This document shows positions 42,896-51,189 of a stretch of 51,248 nucleotides of DNA, one piece after another (the stretch's first letter is position 1; each line of letters starts with the position of its first letter). The notes beneath the pieces are model-generated. The model saw nothing but the letters and a program-made list of their open reading frames with translations, did no database searches and had not been told where the DNA came from. Source of the DNA: Bacillus canaveralius (GTDB lineage Bacteria; Bacillota; Bacilli; Bacillales; Cytobacillaceae); the NCBI RefSeq assembly GCF_002860125.1, contig NZ_PGVA01000070.1, positions 1 to 51,248 of the forward strand, given 5' to 3'. Made by a program: the position numbers and the translations under genes.

Positions 42896-43702
42896 TTAGT
42901 TTGTATTTATGATCCTCGCAGCCCATTCCGGATAATCAATAAACGGGTTTCTGTTTCCCTGCAGTTCATGTATGGCTGCATTTCTGTGTTTTTCATAAAT
43001 GCTGACCGGAAAGCTGTGATGCCAATCCAGCAAAAAGTTTAGGTCGACTTTCTCTTTGATATTAATTGCGCCTTCGTACCTGATGAAAAAATATAGAGTT
43101 GCCCTGGCGACAATTCCTTTACCGTATTCCGGTTCGAATCGCCCGTTTTCTGCCATTCCGCACCCTTCTCTAATTCCAAAAATCCGGCCTTCTGGTGTAT
43201 AGGAAGGAAAATCAAAGTACGGGAAATTACTTCTCATGCTGTTGCACGAAGGCTCGCAAGCAAAAAGATGGTGCAGGTCTCCTCTCATCGGCTCCTTTTC
43301 ATCAAACCATGATTGGGGAACAACATGCTCACAATTAAGAATATTTTGTCCGGATAAAGCACCTATTCCCCGACCTTTAATCTGTTCAAGCAGCTTGATA
43401 TCTTGTTCGATCGTTTTCAGAGCGTCCATCTTTTTCCCGGAATACAAACTCTTCAATTCCCCATTTTCCTGCAAATCTACCCATGGGTAGACGTAGCGGT
43501 GCGGAGAATAAGTGAGTTCTGTAAGGTGAGTTTTTATTATAAGCGCTTGGATATCATTCTTTATCAGTTCATTTTCATCGCTTATAGCCCGGTAATAATC
43601 TTCCTTTAACGTTGCATCATAATGCTCGTCATAGTATGGCTGCTTTCTATTTGTGATCAAGTGCGCTTTTGCGGCTTCCAGTGCTTGCATTAAATCGTTC
43701 AT
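42896..43702 (-). CDS. endonuclease I family nuclease, no signal peptide
   Basis: A 268-residue beta-beta-alpha metal nuclease of the endonuclease I family (EndA/Bsn type). The core is NCEHVVPQSWFDEKEPMRGDLHHLFACEPSCNSMRSNFPYFDF, with the His and Asn of the active site. The N-terminus (MNDLMQALEAAKAHL) has no export signal, unlike secreted Bsn. It overlaps the protease gene by 4 bases (ATGA), so both are made together. Confidence 0.87.
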   Translation of the reverse strand: MNDLMQALEAAKAHLITNRKQPYYDEHYDATLKEDYYRAISDENELIKNDIQALIIKTHLTELTYSPHRYVYPWVDLQENGELKSLYSGKKMDALKTIEQDIKLLEQIKGRGIGALSGQNILNCEHVVPQSWFDEKEPMRGDLHHLFACEPSCNSMRSNFPYFDFPSYTPEGRIFGIREGCGMAENGRFEPEYGKGIVARATLYFFIRYEGAINIKEKVDLNFLLDWHHSFPVSIYEKHRNAAIHELQGNRNPFIDYPEWAARIINTN

Positions 43703-44664
43703 GACGACCCTAACACCTTTGCCTGAAATTCTTGATCAAACACTTTATTTAAATGCTCCAAGACGGTTAAATAGACAAGTCCGTTTCCTTCAAGCTTGGG
43801 AGAATGCCCCAACGGTACCGTTCTTTTGATTAGCTGTGCATATAGCTCTGGTTCTGAAAGCTTTCGTTCAAATGCTTTATTGGCTGAATCTTTGATTAAA
43901 GCAAGCGCGCCCGCTACGTGCGGAGCAGACATTGAAGTCCCGCTCAACGAAGCGTACTTTCCATCAAGATAGGTTGAAACGATGTTTTCACCTGGCGCGA
44001 CTAAATCGATTTCGTTATGTGAATTTGTAAATTCCGACGATCGTCGCTCCAAATTGATCGCCCCTACGCTAATAACTTCATTGTAGCAACCCGGGTAGGC
44101 AAATTCATCTGTCGAGTCGTTGCCGTCTCCCTCGTTTCCAGCGGCGCAAACTACAAGGATATTGTTTTCTACCGCTTTTTTGATAGCTTCATGCAGTTCA
44201 GGATTATCATTTGGACCGCCAAGAGACATTGAAATAATATCTACCTTTTGTTCGATAGCATAGAGTATGCCATTAATGATCCAATCATATTGCCCTGATC
44301 CATTTTTATCCAACACTTTTACAATAAGCAGGTTCGCTTCTGGAGCTACACCGATTACCCCGAAATCGTTTCCCTCAGCAGCAATTGTTCCGGCAACGTG
44401 GGTGCCATGCCCATTGTAATCCCTGTAAACATTCGCGTTACTACCATCATCGGTTGTAAAGTTGCGCCCGCCAATAATTCGCCCTTTTAGATCTGGATGG
44501 CTGATGTCACAGCCCGTATCTAAAGTGGCTACTGTCATTCCTTTTCCTTTCGTCTCTGCCCAAATCTTTGGTGCTTGAATCAATTCCACCCCTGAAGGAA
44601 CCTCATTAATGCTTTCAACCTGTTGTATCACTTGGTACGGAATCACGCGGACATAATGCTCCAT
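43699..44664 (-). CDS. ispA: intracellular subtilisin-like serine protease
   Basis: A 321-residue S8 protease. The triad is in VATLDTGCDISHPDL (Asp), GHGTHVAGTIAAE (His) and LSGTSMSAPHVAGALALI (Ser). There is no signal peptide; instead the N-terminus has VIPYQV, matching the LIPY-type inhibitory extension of Bacillus intracellular proteases. It degrades cytoplasmic proteins in stationary phase. Start after agggaggg. It is the first gene of a two-gene operon with the endonuclease. Confidence 0.92.
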   Translation of the reverse strand: MEHYVRVIPYQVIQQVESINEVPSGVELIQAPKIWAETKGKGMTVATLDTGCDISHPDLKGRIIGGRNFTTDDGSNANVYRDYNGHGTHVAGTIAAEGNDFGVIGVAPEANLLIVKVLDKNGSGQYDWIINGILYAIEQKVDIISMSLGGPNDNPELHEAIKKAVENNILVVCAAGNEGDGNDSTDEFAYPGCYNEVISVGAINLERRSSEFTNSHNEIDLVAPGENIVSTYLDGKYASLSGTSMSAPHVAGALALIKDSANKAFERKLSEPELYAQLIKRTVPLGHSPKLEGNGLVYLTVLEHLNKVFDQEFQAKVLGSS

Positions 44665-44819
44665 TTCTTTCCCTCCCTATCGATAAAATTGAAGCCGGTT
44701 CTGGATGTTGGCTATATTTTAACAATTCTAGCTAGATGAAAACAGTTTCGAATGGAGTGTTGTTTTTATGGATTAATAGATTAGTATGCTACAAAAGTTG
44801 GACATTTTGTATGAAACTT

Positions 44820-45344
44820 TTACTTTTTTTGAGCTTTTATAGTAGCGAGCAAAGAAAGCAAGTCGCGATAAATTTCTACTATCGCATCGATTTTCATTCT
44901 CACTAATCCACTCGAAGAAGGCACAACAAAATCGATTGTTCCGTTCACCACAGATTGCTCCTGCTTTCCCCAATTAACATCTTTTTTTTCACTATATTCT
45001 TGATATACTCCTTTGCCGACAAAACAAACGATTTTTGGCTTGAATTGCTGAATTTTTTCCCTTAATTGCTGCTTGCCTTTCGTATATTCTTCTTTTGTGA
45101 TTTCATCGGCAGCTTTGGTGGGCCGCGGAACAATGTTTGTAAGGCCATAGCCAAGTTCTAAAAGCAGATGATCTTCCGTTGTGTGGTATTTTCTTGGTGT
45201 TAAGCCTGCCTCATATAATATTTTCCAAAATCGATTATTAGGATTTGCATAATGATGTCCTATCTCTGCAGATCGAATGCTTGGATTAAATCCAACGAAG
45301 ATCATATCAAGACCTTCTTTTAAGTGATCAGGGATTGGTTCCAT
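44820..45344 (-). CDS. mug: G/U mismatch-specific DNA glycosylase (MUG/TDG type)
   Basis: A 174-residue uracil-DNA glycosylase superfamily protein of family 2. Signature motifs are FVGFNPSIRSAEIGHHYANPNNRFWKILYEAG and VPSSSGLVR; the middle PKIVCFVGKGVYQEY is also typical. It removes uracil or thymine from mismatches with G. Start after agaggagag. Confidence 0.88.
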   Translation of the reverse strand: MEPIPDHLKEGLDMIFVGFNPSIRSAEIGHHYANPNNRFWKILYEAGLTPRKYHTTEDHLLLELGYGLTNIVPRPTKAADEITKEEYTKGKQQLREKIQQFKPKIVCFVGKGVYQEYSEKKDVNWGKQEQSVVNGTIDFVVPSSSGLVRMKIDAIVEIYRDLLSLLATIKAQKK

Positions 45345-45399
45345 TATCGGTCTCTCCTCTTTTGGTTTTTGTAAAATTGTCGTGTATTACTCAGACATA

Positions 45400-45424
45400 A
45401 AAAAAGAGAGCATTTCTGCTCCCC
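45400..45424 (-). terminator. terminator of ppiB
   Basis: On the minus strand GGGGAGCA, GAAA loop, TGCTCTCT and a run of T form an 8-bp stem with wobbles. A 13-base copy of the gene's end (TGTATTACTCAGA) flanks it on both sides (45383-45395, 45429-45441). Confidence 0.65.
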
Positions 45425-45432
45425 TCAATGTA

Positions 45433-45867
45433 TTACTCAGATACTTTAATTGTCTTAATATCTGCTCCTTGTTTCATGTTAAGAGCATGTTCTAAGCCTT
45501 CTGTAACTTTACCAAAAACGGTATGAACTCCATTAAGATGAGGTTGGGGCTCATGTACAATAAAGAATTGGCTGCCTCCTGTATCTCTACCAGCATGAGC
45601 CATTGATAAAGACCCTGCTACGTGCTTATGAGGGTTGCCTTCTGTCTCACATTTAATTGTGTAACCAGGGCCGCCAGTTCCATTTTTATTAGGGCATCCG
45701 CCTTGACTTACGAATCCCGGGATTACTCTGTGAAAGTTTAATCCATCGTAAAAGCCCTCATTAGCTAGCTTTTCAAAGTTGGCCACTGTGTTAGGAGCTT
45801 CCTCAGGGTATAGCTCAAAGCTAAGCTTAGCTCCATCTGCTAATTCTATGTATCCTGTTTTTGCCAT
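45433..45867 (-). CDS. ppiB: peptidyl-prolyl cis-trans isomerase, cyclophilin type
   Basis: A 144-residue cyclophilin that speeds proline isomerisation. Conserved stretches are [35 protein letters not shown] and [12 protein letters not shown]. No signal peptide, so cytoplasmic. ATG after aaggaga. Confidence 0.94.
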   Translation of the reverse strand: MAKTGYIELADGAKLSFELYPEEAPNTVANFEKLANEGFYDGLNFHRVIPGFVSQGGCPNKNGTGGPGYTIKCETEGNPHKHVAGSLSMAHAGRDTGGSQFFIVHEPQPHLNGVHTVFGKVTEGLEHALNMKQGADIKTIKVSE

Positions 45868-45979
45868 TTAAATCATCTCCTTATGTTTAAAAAATCATAG
45901 ATAATCATAACATTTTTACCGAAAGAAATAAAAGTAACAGCCCTTTTACCAGAATATTGAATAGTGTTACAAATATTTA

Positions 45980-46507
45980 TTATCCTGCACTCTCATCCGA
46001 AATGCTGCTATCTATCATTTCATCAAGCCGCTGCAAGCTCCGCATCGCCCGGTCGAGATCTATGTTACGGTAGTGATGCGCTCCACCAGGTTCTTCATCC
46101 TTTTCATCGGCGAGCTTAATAATCGTCTGAATAGGAGATCTGACTACTTCACCGCCAGGCAAAAAGGAGTCAGTGTGAAAAAGAATCGCCAGGGCAATGT
46201 TCTTTGCCTTGATTGGATTTTCCCCAAGCCGAATTAACAGTTTATGTGCGCGTTCCGCTCCCTTAATAGCGTGAATGTCATTTTGCTTATACAGGTTGTA
46301 GTCCCATTTGCCGTTCTTGTACCATGTATAATGGCCAATATCATGAAGAAAACCTGCTTTGGCTGCAATATCAATATCTTCTCCTTGTTCTTTCGCCAAA
46401 TGAAAAGCATGATAAGAAACGGCAATCGCATGGGCCAGCCCTGATCTTGTTAAATATTTTTGTGCAATTCGATGTTGGAAAATATTTGTTAACGTAACAT
46501 CGCGCAT
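45980..46507 (-). CDS. HD-domain phosphohydrolase
   Basis: A 175-residue HD-superfamily protein. The metal site is SGLAHAIAVSYHAFHLAKE (first His) and AAKAGFLHDIGHY (His-Asp), then IALAILFHTDSFLPGG and IIKLADEKDEEPGG (last Asp). Such proteins hydrolyse nucleotides or related phosphates; the substrate is not clear. ATG after aaggtga. Confidence 0.82.
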   Translation of the reverse strand: MRDVTLTNIFQHRIAQKYLTRSGLAHAIAVSYHAFHLAKEQGEDIDIAAKAGFLHDIGHYTWYKNGKWDYNLYKQNDIHAIKGAERAHKLLIRLGENPIKAKNIALAILFHTDSFLPGGEVVRSPIQTIIKLADEKDEEPGGAHHYRNIDLDRAMRSLQRLDEMIDSSISDESAG

Positions 46508-46624
46508 AGAATCACCTTATTTTAAAATTTCTAACAGGCCCAATGATGATACAAATATAATTCCTTTTTAACAGGTAAAATAAACTCCCTAAATGAATTA
46601 GTCATTTCACACGTATCAGTATTG

Positions 46625-46822
46625 TTAATAATTCCGTTTATTGATCGCTTTTTGCTTGTTCATGACTTCGTATGATTTCTCGATAATATCAGTCAGGACA
46701 TCACTTTTATAAATACGCCCGATTTTGGTATTTTCCTGATAATAATCGACGATCTCATCCAATTTATCTGCAGTTTCCTTTCCGATTCGTACGTTGAGCT
46801 GAATTCTTTCTTTGTTATCCAT
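46625..46822 (-). CDS. 65-residue small protein, ribbon-helix-helix-like
   Basis: The product begins MDNKERIQLNVRIGKETADKLDEIVDYYQENTKIG and continues YKSDVLTDIIEKSYEVM. A beta strand (IQLNVRI) followed by two helices resembles the ribbon-helix-helix DNA-binding fold, as in CopG/Arc. The ribosome binding site (aggaatgaga) is distant and weak. No toxin partner is next to it. Moderately supported. Confidence 0.55.
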   Translation of the reverse strand: MDNKERIQLNVRIGKETADKLDEIVDYYQENTKIGRIYKSDVLTDIIEKSYEVMNKQKAINKRNY

Positions 46823-46920
46823 TATATAGTCTCATTCCTATCTTTGAGATATCATTTGCTAGCAGTTTGCTAATTTAATTATAGCAATAACCTATCCTAG
46901 CTTTTTTATGAAAATAAGTC

Positions 46921-46947
46921 AAAAAAAAAGAACAGTCTAGACTGCTC
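46921..46947 (-). terminator. terminator of the class A PBP gene
   Basis: On the minus strand GAGCAG, a TCTAGA loop, CTGTTC and a long T-run follow the PBP stop at 46954. Confidence 0.75.
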
Positions 46948-46953
46948 ACTAAT

Positions 46954-49032
46954 TTAATTTCTAATCTCTTCCCACTTATTCCTTATTCTATCTCCGAACT
47001 TTTCTAGATCATCGATTCCTTCATTCAATTTCTCTTTCCATTTCGGCATTTCTTCCTTGAGCCTGCCTTCAATTTTCTCAGCCTGCTCTTTTATTGACTC
47101 CTGAAACTGCTCTGTATCACTGGATCCATTCAATTGTGTATTTACCGAGTCAGTATTGAAATCACCAGGTTTAATAAATGGTTGCGAATTTTCCATGATC
47201 GCCCGAAAGATGGGTACAACAGTATCAGAACTGCTGTTAGGCAAATAGTGTTCCCGATCGGTTTGGTCATAACCAAGCCATACCGCACCGACAAGGGTTG
47301 GAGTATAGCCGACAAACCACTGATCTTTTGTCCCGTTGATATCATTATATGGTAACTGGGTGGAGCCGGTTTTTCCGGCGATTTGCAGACCCGGAATGTT
47401 TGTACCTTTGCCTGTCCCGGTTTCAACGACATTCAAAAGCATTGAATTCATTTGCTTGGCAACAGCTCTTGTAGTTACCCGTTCTGTTGTTGCTTTTCTT
47501 TTCGCAATCACATTTCCGGTTGGACCAACAATCTTCGTAATCAGATGTGAATCAGTTCTTTTTCCGTTGTTGGGAAAAACAGAATATGCTTCAGCCAGCT
47601 GTAGCGGTGACACGCCTTTATGCATCCCGCCAAGGGCAATCCCAAGGTATTTATCCTCTTTTTCAACTGGAATGCCAAACCGTTTTAAGGAATCCAGTCC
47701 TTTGTCAATCCCAATTTGGTCGAGGAGCCAAACAGCCGGTACATTTAGCGAATTCTCAACCGCTTGGTACATCGGAACGTCGCCTTCATATGTCTTTGAG
47801 AAATTCTCGGGTGTATAAGAACCAAAAGACATCGGTTCATCTTTCAGGATCGAAGTAGGCAGGTAGCCTTCTTCAAGAGCCGGCGTATAGACGGCAAGCG
47901 GTTTTAGCGTTGAGCCCGGCTGTGCTTTAATATGGGTTGCACGGTTAAAACCGCGGAACACCGCTTCTCCCCGTCCGCCGACAAGCCCGCGTACTCCTCC
48001 GGTTTCCGGATCAAGCAACACCGCCCCGCTTTGGACAAGGGCATCTTTTTTACCTCTTGGAAAAAGGGAATCGCGTTCGTATACGGTCTCAAGGCTCGAT
48101 TGAAGATTCTGGTCCATTTCGGTATAGATCCGGTATCCGCGTGTTAAAATTTCCTCCTGGGTCAGGCCGTATTTGTGAATAGCTTCGTCGAGCACAGCAT
48201 CTATATAATATGGATATTCGCGTTCGATAAAGCTGCCGCCGCCATCTTCTAGCTGGATCTTTTCGCTTTTTGCACTTTTATATTCATCTGCAGAGATTGC
48301 ACCGATTTCTTTCATTTTAGCAAGGACAATGTCCCTCCGCTCGATGGCCTGGTCGTAATTCTCGTAAGGATTGTATGCGGAAGGAGCCTGAAGCAACCCT
48401 GCAAGCAGGGCGGACTCACTGATCGTGACCTCATTGATCCCTTTGTTGTAATACTTTGTTGCTGCATGGTCAATTCCCCAGGCGCCGCTCCCGAAATAAA
48501 CTTGATTTAAGTACATTTCGAGAATCTCGTCTTTTTTATAATTGTTTTCAATTTCAATCGCTAAAAATAACTCCTCGACTTTCCGTTTATATGACCTTTC
48601 AGGCGATAGCAGTGCGTTTTTCGTCAGCTGTTGGGTAATCGTGCTTCCCCCGCCAGTGATTCTCCCGGCAAACAGATTACGAAAAAATGCCCTGGCAATC
48701 CCCTTTATATCAAATCCGTTATGTTCATAAAAACGTTCATCTTCAATGGCAATCACGGCATATTTCATATGTTCTGGCAGCTCTTCAATCGAGACTCCCT
48801 CAGTCCGATTTGTTGCCAGTTTGCTGGCGACATCGCCATCTTTATCATAAATAACGGCCGATTGCTTTAAACCGTCCTTTAAAGACTGTACATTTGCGGT
48901 GCTTGCCATAAAGGCAAAAAAGAGAATGGATAATAAAATAAATACCAGTAAAATTAATAATAAAATCTGGCTTAAATGTTTATTCTTCCAAAACCGTACA
49001 ACCGCTTCCCAATAAGGCTGTAAATTTTTCAT
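46954..49032 (-). CDS. class A penicillin-binding protein (transglycosylase/transpeptidase)
   Basis: A 692-residue bifunctional peptidoglycan synthase. A short cytosolic part and one membrane anchor (residues about 23-45) precede the glycosyltransferase domain (AIEDERFYEHNGFDIKGIARA, GGGSTITQQLTKN). The transpeptidase follows with Ser in AQPGSTLKPLAVYTP, ENSLNVPAV and the KTGST motif. The C-terminal tail is charged and coiled-coil-like (EQFQESIKEQAEKIEGRLKEE). ATG at 49032 is preferred, as aaggagac is 5 bases upstream. Resembles PBP2d/PBP4 of Bacillus. Confidence 0.9.
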   Translation of the reverse strand: MKNLQPYWEAVVRFWKNKHLSQILLLILLVFILLSILFFAFMASTANVQSLKDGLKQSAVIYDKDGDVASKLATNRTEGVSIEELPEHMKYAVIAIEDERFYEHNGFDIKGIARAFFRNLFAGRITGGGSTITQQLTKNALLSPERSYKRKVEELFLAIEIENNYKKDEILEMYLNQVYFGSGAWGIDHAATKYYNKGINEVTISESALLAGLLQAPSAYNPYENYDQAIERRDIVLAKMKEIGAISADEYKSAKSEKIQLEDGGGSFIEREYPYYIDAVLDEAIHKYGLTQEEILTRGYRIYTEMDQNLQSSLETVYERDSLFPRGKKDALVQSGAVLLDPETGGVRGLVGGRGEAVFRGFNRATHIKAQPGSTLKPLAVYTPALEEGYLPTSILKDEPMSFGSYTPENFSKTYEGDVPMYQAVENSLNVPAVWLLDQIGIDKGLDSLKRFGIPVEKEDKYLGIALGGMHKGVSPLQLAEAYSVFPNNGKRTDSHLITKIVGPTGNVIAKRKATTERVTTRAVAKQMNSMLLNVVETGTGKGTNIPGLQIAGKTGSTQLPYNDINGTKDQWFVGYTPTLVGAVWLGYDQTDREHYLPNSSSDTVVPIFRAIMENSQPFIKPGDFNTDSVNTQLNGSSDTEQFQESIKEQAEKIEGRLKEEMPKWKEKLNEGIDDLEKFGDRIRNKWEEIRN

Positions 49033-49252
49033 TTTGTCTCCTTGGCTTTTCATAGATCATTTCTTTTTAGGAATTAAGTATTGTTTCTATTATACCAAAT
49101 TTAGCTGTTGTTGGATTTCTCCAGATATAACCGCTCCTTTTTACAAGTACAATTACGATTACAGTACTTTTGTCAGGAAAATCCGTTTAGTTGTCATCCG
49201 TTGTATAGTGTTCATTTATCTTCAGGTTATCTTCTTCATCTGGAAGAATAAC

Positions 49253-49285
49253 AAAAACCCTCCGTTTTGAAATAAGAGGGCTTTT
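49253..49285 (-). terminator. terminator of the mhqD-type gene
   Basis: On the minus strand AAAAGCCCTC and GAGGGTTTTT pair (10 bp with one wobble), just after the hydrolase stop at 49299. Confidence 0.75.
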
Positions 49286-49298
49286 GTTATTTATGCTT

Positions 49299-49907
49299 TT
49301 ATTGATATTTTTGCTCAAACCATTCTTTTGCTTTGTTGACTTCTTCTCTTGTTAGTTCGTGTCCGCCTTCCCCCCAATGTTCCGTGACACTGGCTCCTGC
49401 TTGCTGCAGGTTTTCAGCGAGTTCCTTTGTTTCAGCTGCCGGGATAAGCGGGTCCCGTTTTCCGGCTCCTATGAAAACGGATATGTTGCTTAAATCAGGC
49501 AATTCCTTTCCTCTAAGTGGAACCATGGCGTGTAACAAAATCGCTCCATGCAAAGATTCTGCGTCATGATACAGAAGACTTGCTGCTATATTTGCGCCGT
49601 TGGAGTAACCGAGGGCAACGACTCGGTTGCGGTCAAATCCGTATTCCGTGGCCTTGTCTGAAATAAATTCATTCAGTTCGATCGTTCTAAAAATGAGGTC
49701 TTCTTCATCAAAGACTCCTTCAGCCAACCTTCTAAAAAAACGCGGCATCCCGTTTTCGAGTATATTGCCTCTCACACCGAGGATTGACGCTTGTGGTGCG
49801 ACTATATTTGCTAAAGGAAGTAAATCTTCCTCATTCCCGCCGGTTCCATGAAGAAGGAGAAGCGTTGGTGCATGTTTATCTTTTCCTTTAATAAATATAT
49901 GCTTCAT
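49299..49907 (-). CDS. mhqD: MhqD-like carboxylesterase (alpha/beta hydrolase)
   Basis: A 202-residue alpha/beta hydrolase close to Bacillus MhqD (YodD). Landmarks are LLLLHGTGGNEEDLL (oxyanion loop), GVRGNILENGMPRFFRRLAEGVFDEEDLI, the nucleophile elbow VVALGYSNGANIA, an Asp in GAGKRDPLIP and a late His in GGHEL. MhqD works in quinone and electrophile detoxification. ATG after aaaggag, 27 bases after the dioxygenase gene. Confidence 0.9.
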   Translation of the reverse strand: MKHIFIKGKDKHAPTLLLLHGTGGNEEDLLPLANIVAPQASILGVRGNILENGMPRFFRRLAEGVFDEEDLIFRTIELNEFISDKATEYGFDRNRVVALGYSNGANIAASLLYHDAESLHGAILLHAMVPLRGKELPDLSNISVFIGAGKRDPLIPAAETKELAENLQQAGASVTEHWGEGGHELTREEVNKAKEWFEQKYQ

Positions 49908-49934
49908 TCATTTAGCTCCTTTGTCTTACCGCAA

Positions 49935-50906
49935 TTATTCTTTTGTATCAAGCGGCTTGAGTCTTGCTTCAATGGCTTCGCGCCGGTCTTCAAAATAAGG
50001 AGGCAAGGACAATTTTTCTCCAAGACTTTCAAACGGTTCGTCACCTTCAAAGCCAGGACCATCTGTTGCTAACTCAAATAAAATTCCATTAGGCTCCCTG
50101 AAATAAACTGAACGGAAATAATATCTTTCCACAAAACCTGAATTGGGAATTCGCAGCTCTTTCAATAGCTCTGCCCATCGTTTCAGTTCTTCCTCATTTT
50201 CTACCCTGAACGCGACATGGTGCACGCTGCCGCGGCCCGGCCTTTCAACAGGAAGATCCGCTCGTTCCTGAAGGTGTATTTCAGCTCCGGTTCCGCCTTC
50301 TCCTGTCTCATACACAAAAACTTGTTGATCACCTTCGTTATATGTACCCTTTTCCCTGAAACCCATCACCTGAGTTAAAATATTCGTGGTTGCTTCAAGC
50401 TGGCCAACAGTTAATAGTACAGGTCCGAGTCCGCGTACGGCGTGTTCAGCAGGAACCGGGCTTTTATCCCATGGATGTCCGCCAGCCACACCTTTGTTAT
50501 TTTGATCGGAAACAAGTATTAACCGCTGGCCTTCAAAGTCACGAAAAGCAAGTGTAGCGCGTCCGGTTGCATTCGATATTTCATCATGGTCAACTCCCAG
50601 CTCGGCAAACCGATTTTTCCAGTATGTTAAGGAGTCGTCGGTTGGAACCCTTAAAGAAGTGGCAGAAATACTGTTGGTACCGTGATAAGTGTTTCCGGCA
50701 TTTGGAATTTCAAAAAAGGTTAAATCGGTGCCGGGGTTTCCCCGTTCATCGGCATAAAACAAATGATAAACAGAGGTATCATCCTGATTAACTGTCTTTT
50801 TAACGAGGCGAAGGCCTAATGTTTTTGTATAAAATTCATAGTTGCGTTTTGCATTCGCAGTGATTGCCGAGACGTGATGCTGTCCTTTTAATGGTTTTAA
50901 ATTCAT
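49935..50906 (-). CDS. ring-cleaving dioxygenase of the MhqO/MhqE type
   Basis: A 323-residue glyoxalase-fold protein with two vicinal-oxygen-chelate repeats (GQHHVSAITANAKRNYEFYTKTLGLRLVKKTVNQDD and GRGSVHHVAFRVENEEEL). Metal ligands would be the first-repeat His, the second-repeat His and Glu in GILFELATDGPGF. MhqO/MhqE open hydroquinone-type rings in Bacillus. It forms an operon with mhqD. The order matches mhqE-mhqD (yodE-yodD). Confidence 0.9.
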   Translation of the reverse strand: MNLKPLKGQHHVSAITANAKRNYEFYTKTLGLRLVKKTVNQDDTSVYHLFYADERGNPGTDLTFFEIPNAGNTYHGTNSISATSLRVPTDDSLTYWKNRFAELGVDHDEISNATGRATLAFRDFEGQRLILVSDQNNKGVAGGHPWDKSPVPAEHAVRGLGPVLLTVGQLEATTNILTQVMGFREKGTYNEGDQQVFVYETGEGGTGAEIHLQERADLPVERPGRGSVHHVAFRVENEEELKRWAELLKELRIPNSGFVERYYFRSVYFREPNGILFELATDGPGFEGDEPFESLGEKLSLPPYFEDRREAIEARLKPLDTKE

Positions 50907-51042
50907 ATAAGTTCACCCTTTATCGTTTAATCTTCAGTCTGTGCCATATTCATCTATTTCACTATATTTTGTTTCTTTCATTTTGGATCAAGCGAAAAGG
51001 AAAAGCAACTAAACGGTTTTGAACAATGAAAATGTGTATTGC

Positions 51043-51071
51043 TTGTTTGTTAACGGGCTTCGTGTTATAAT
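51043..51071 (+). promoter_or_regulatory. SigA-type promoter of the structured RNA
   Basis: TTGTTT (51043-51048), exactly 17 bases, and TATAAT (51066-51071) make a strong vegetative promoter. No coding start with a ribosome binding site follows. Confidence 0.7.
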
Positions 51072-51077
51072 AGTTAA

Positions 51078-51180
51078 GCGATGAGCTAAATTGAGTAAGT
51101 CGGCAGACATTAAATGCACGATGTGGCGTGCAGTCCAGCCGCCTCAATACGCAAAAGATCCCTTTATGGGGTCTTTTTTT
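51078..51180 (+). ncRNA. candidate small structured RNA with own promoter and terminator
   Basis: About 100 bases from the expected start near 51078 fold into one tall nested hairpin: TTGAG (51091-51095) with CTCAA (51143-51147), CGGC (51101-51104) with GCCG (51138-51141), GAC (51106-51108) with GTC (51133-51135) and TGCACG (51115-51120) with CGTGCA (51127-51132). A terminator follows. I do not recognise a named RNA family. It could instead be the leader of a gene beyond the window. Confidence 0.55.
51153..51180 (+). terminator. terminator of the small RNA
   Basis: AAAAGATCCC, loop TTTAT, GGGGTCTTTT (one wobble) followed by TTTT is a strong intrinsic terminator. Confidence 0.8.
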
Positions 51181-51189
51181 ATTTCATGC

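Noticed and set aside
47336-47818. 160-codon plus-strand frame opposite the class A PBP gene
   Set aside because: Shadow of a well-supported gene; no ribosome binding site.
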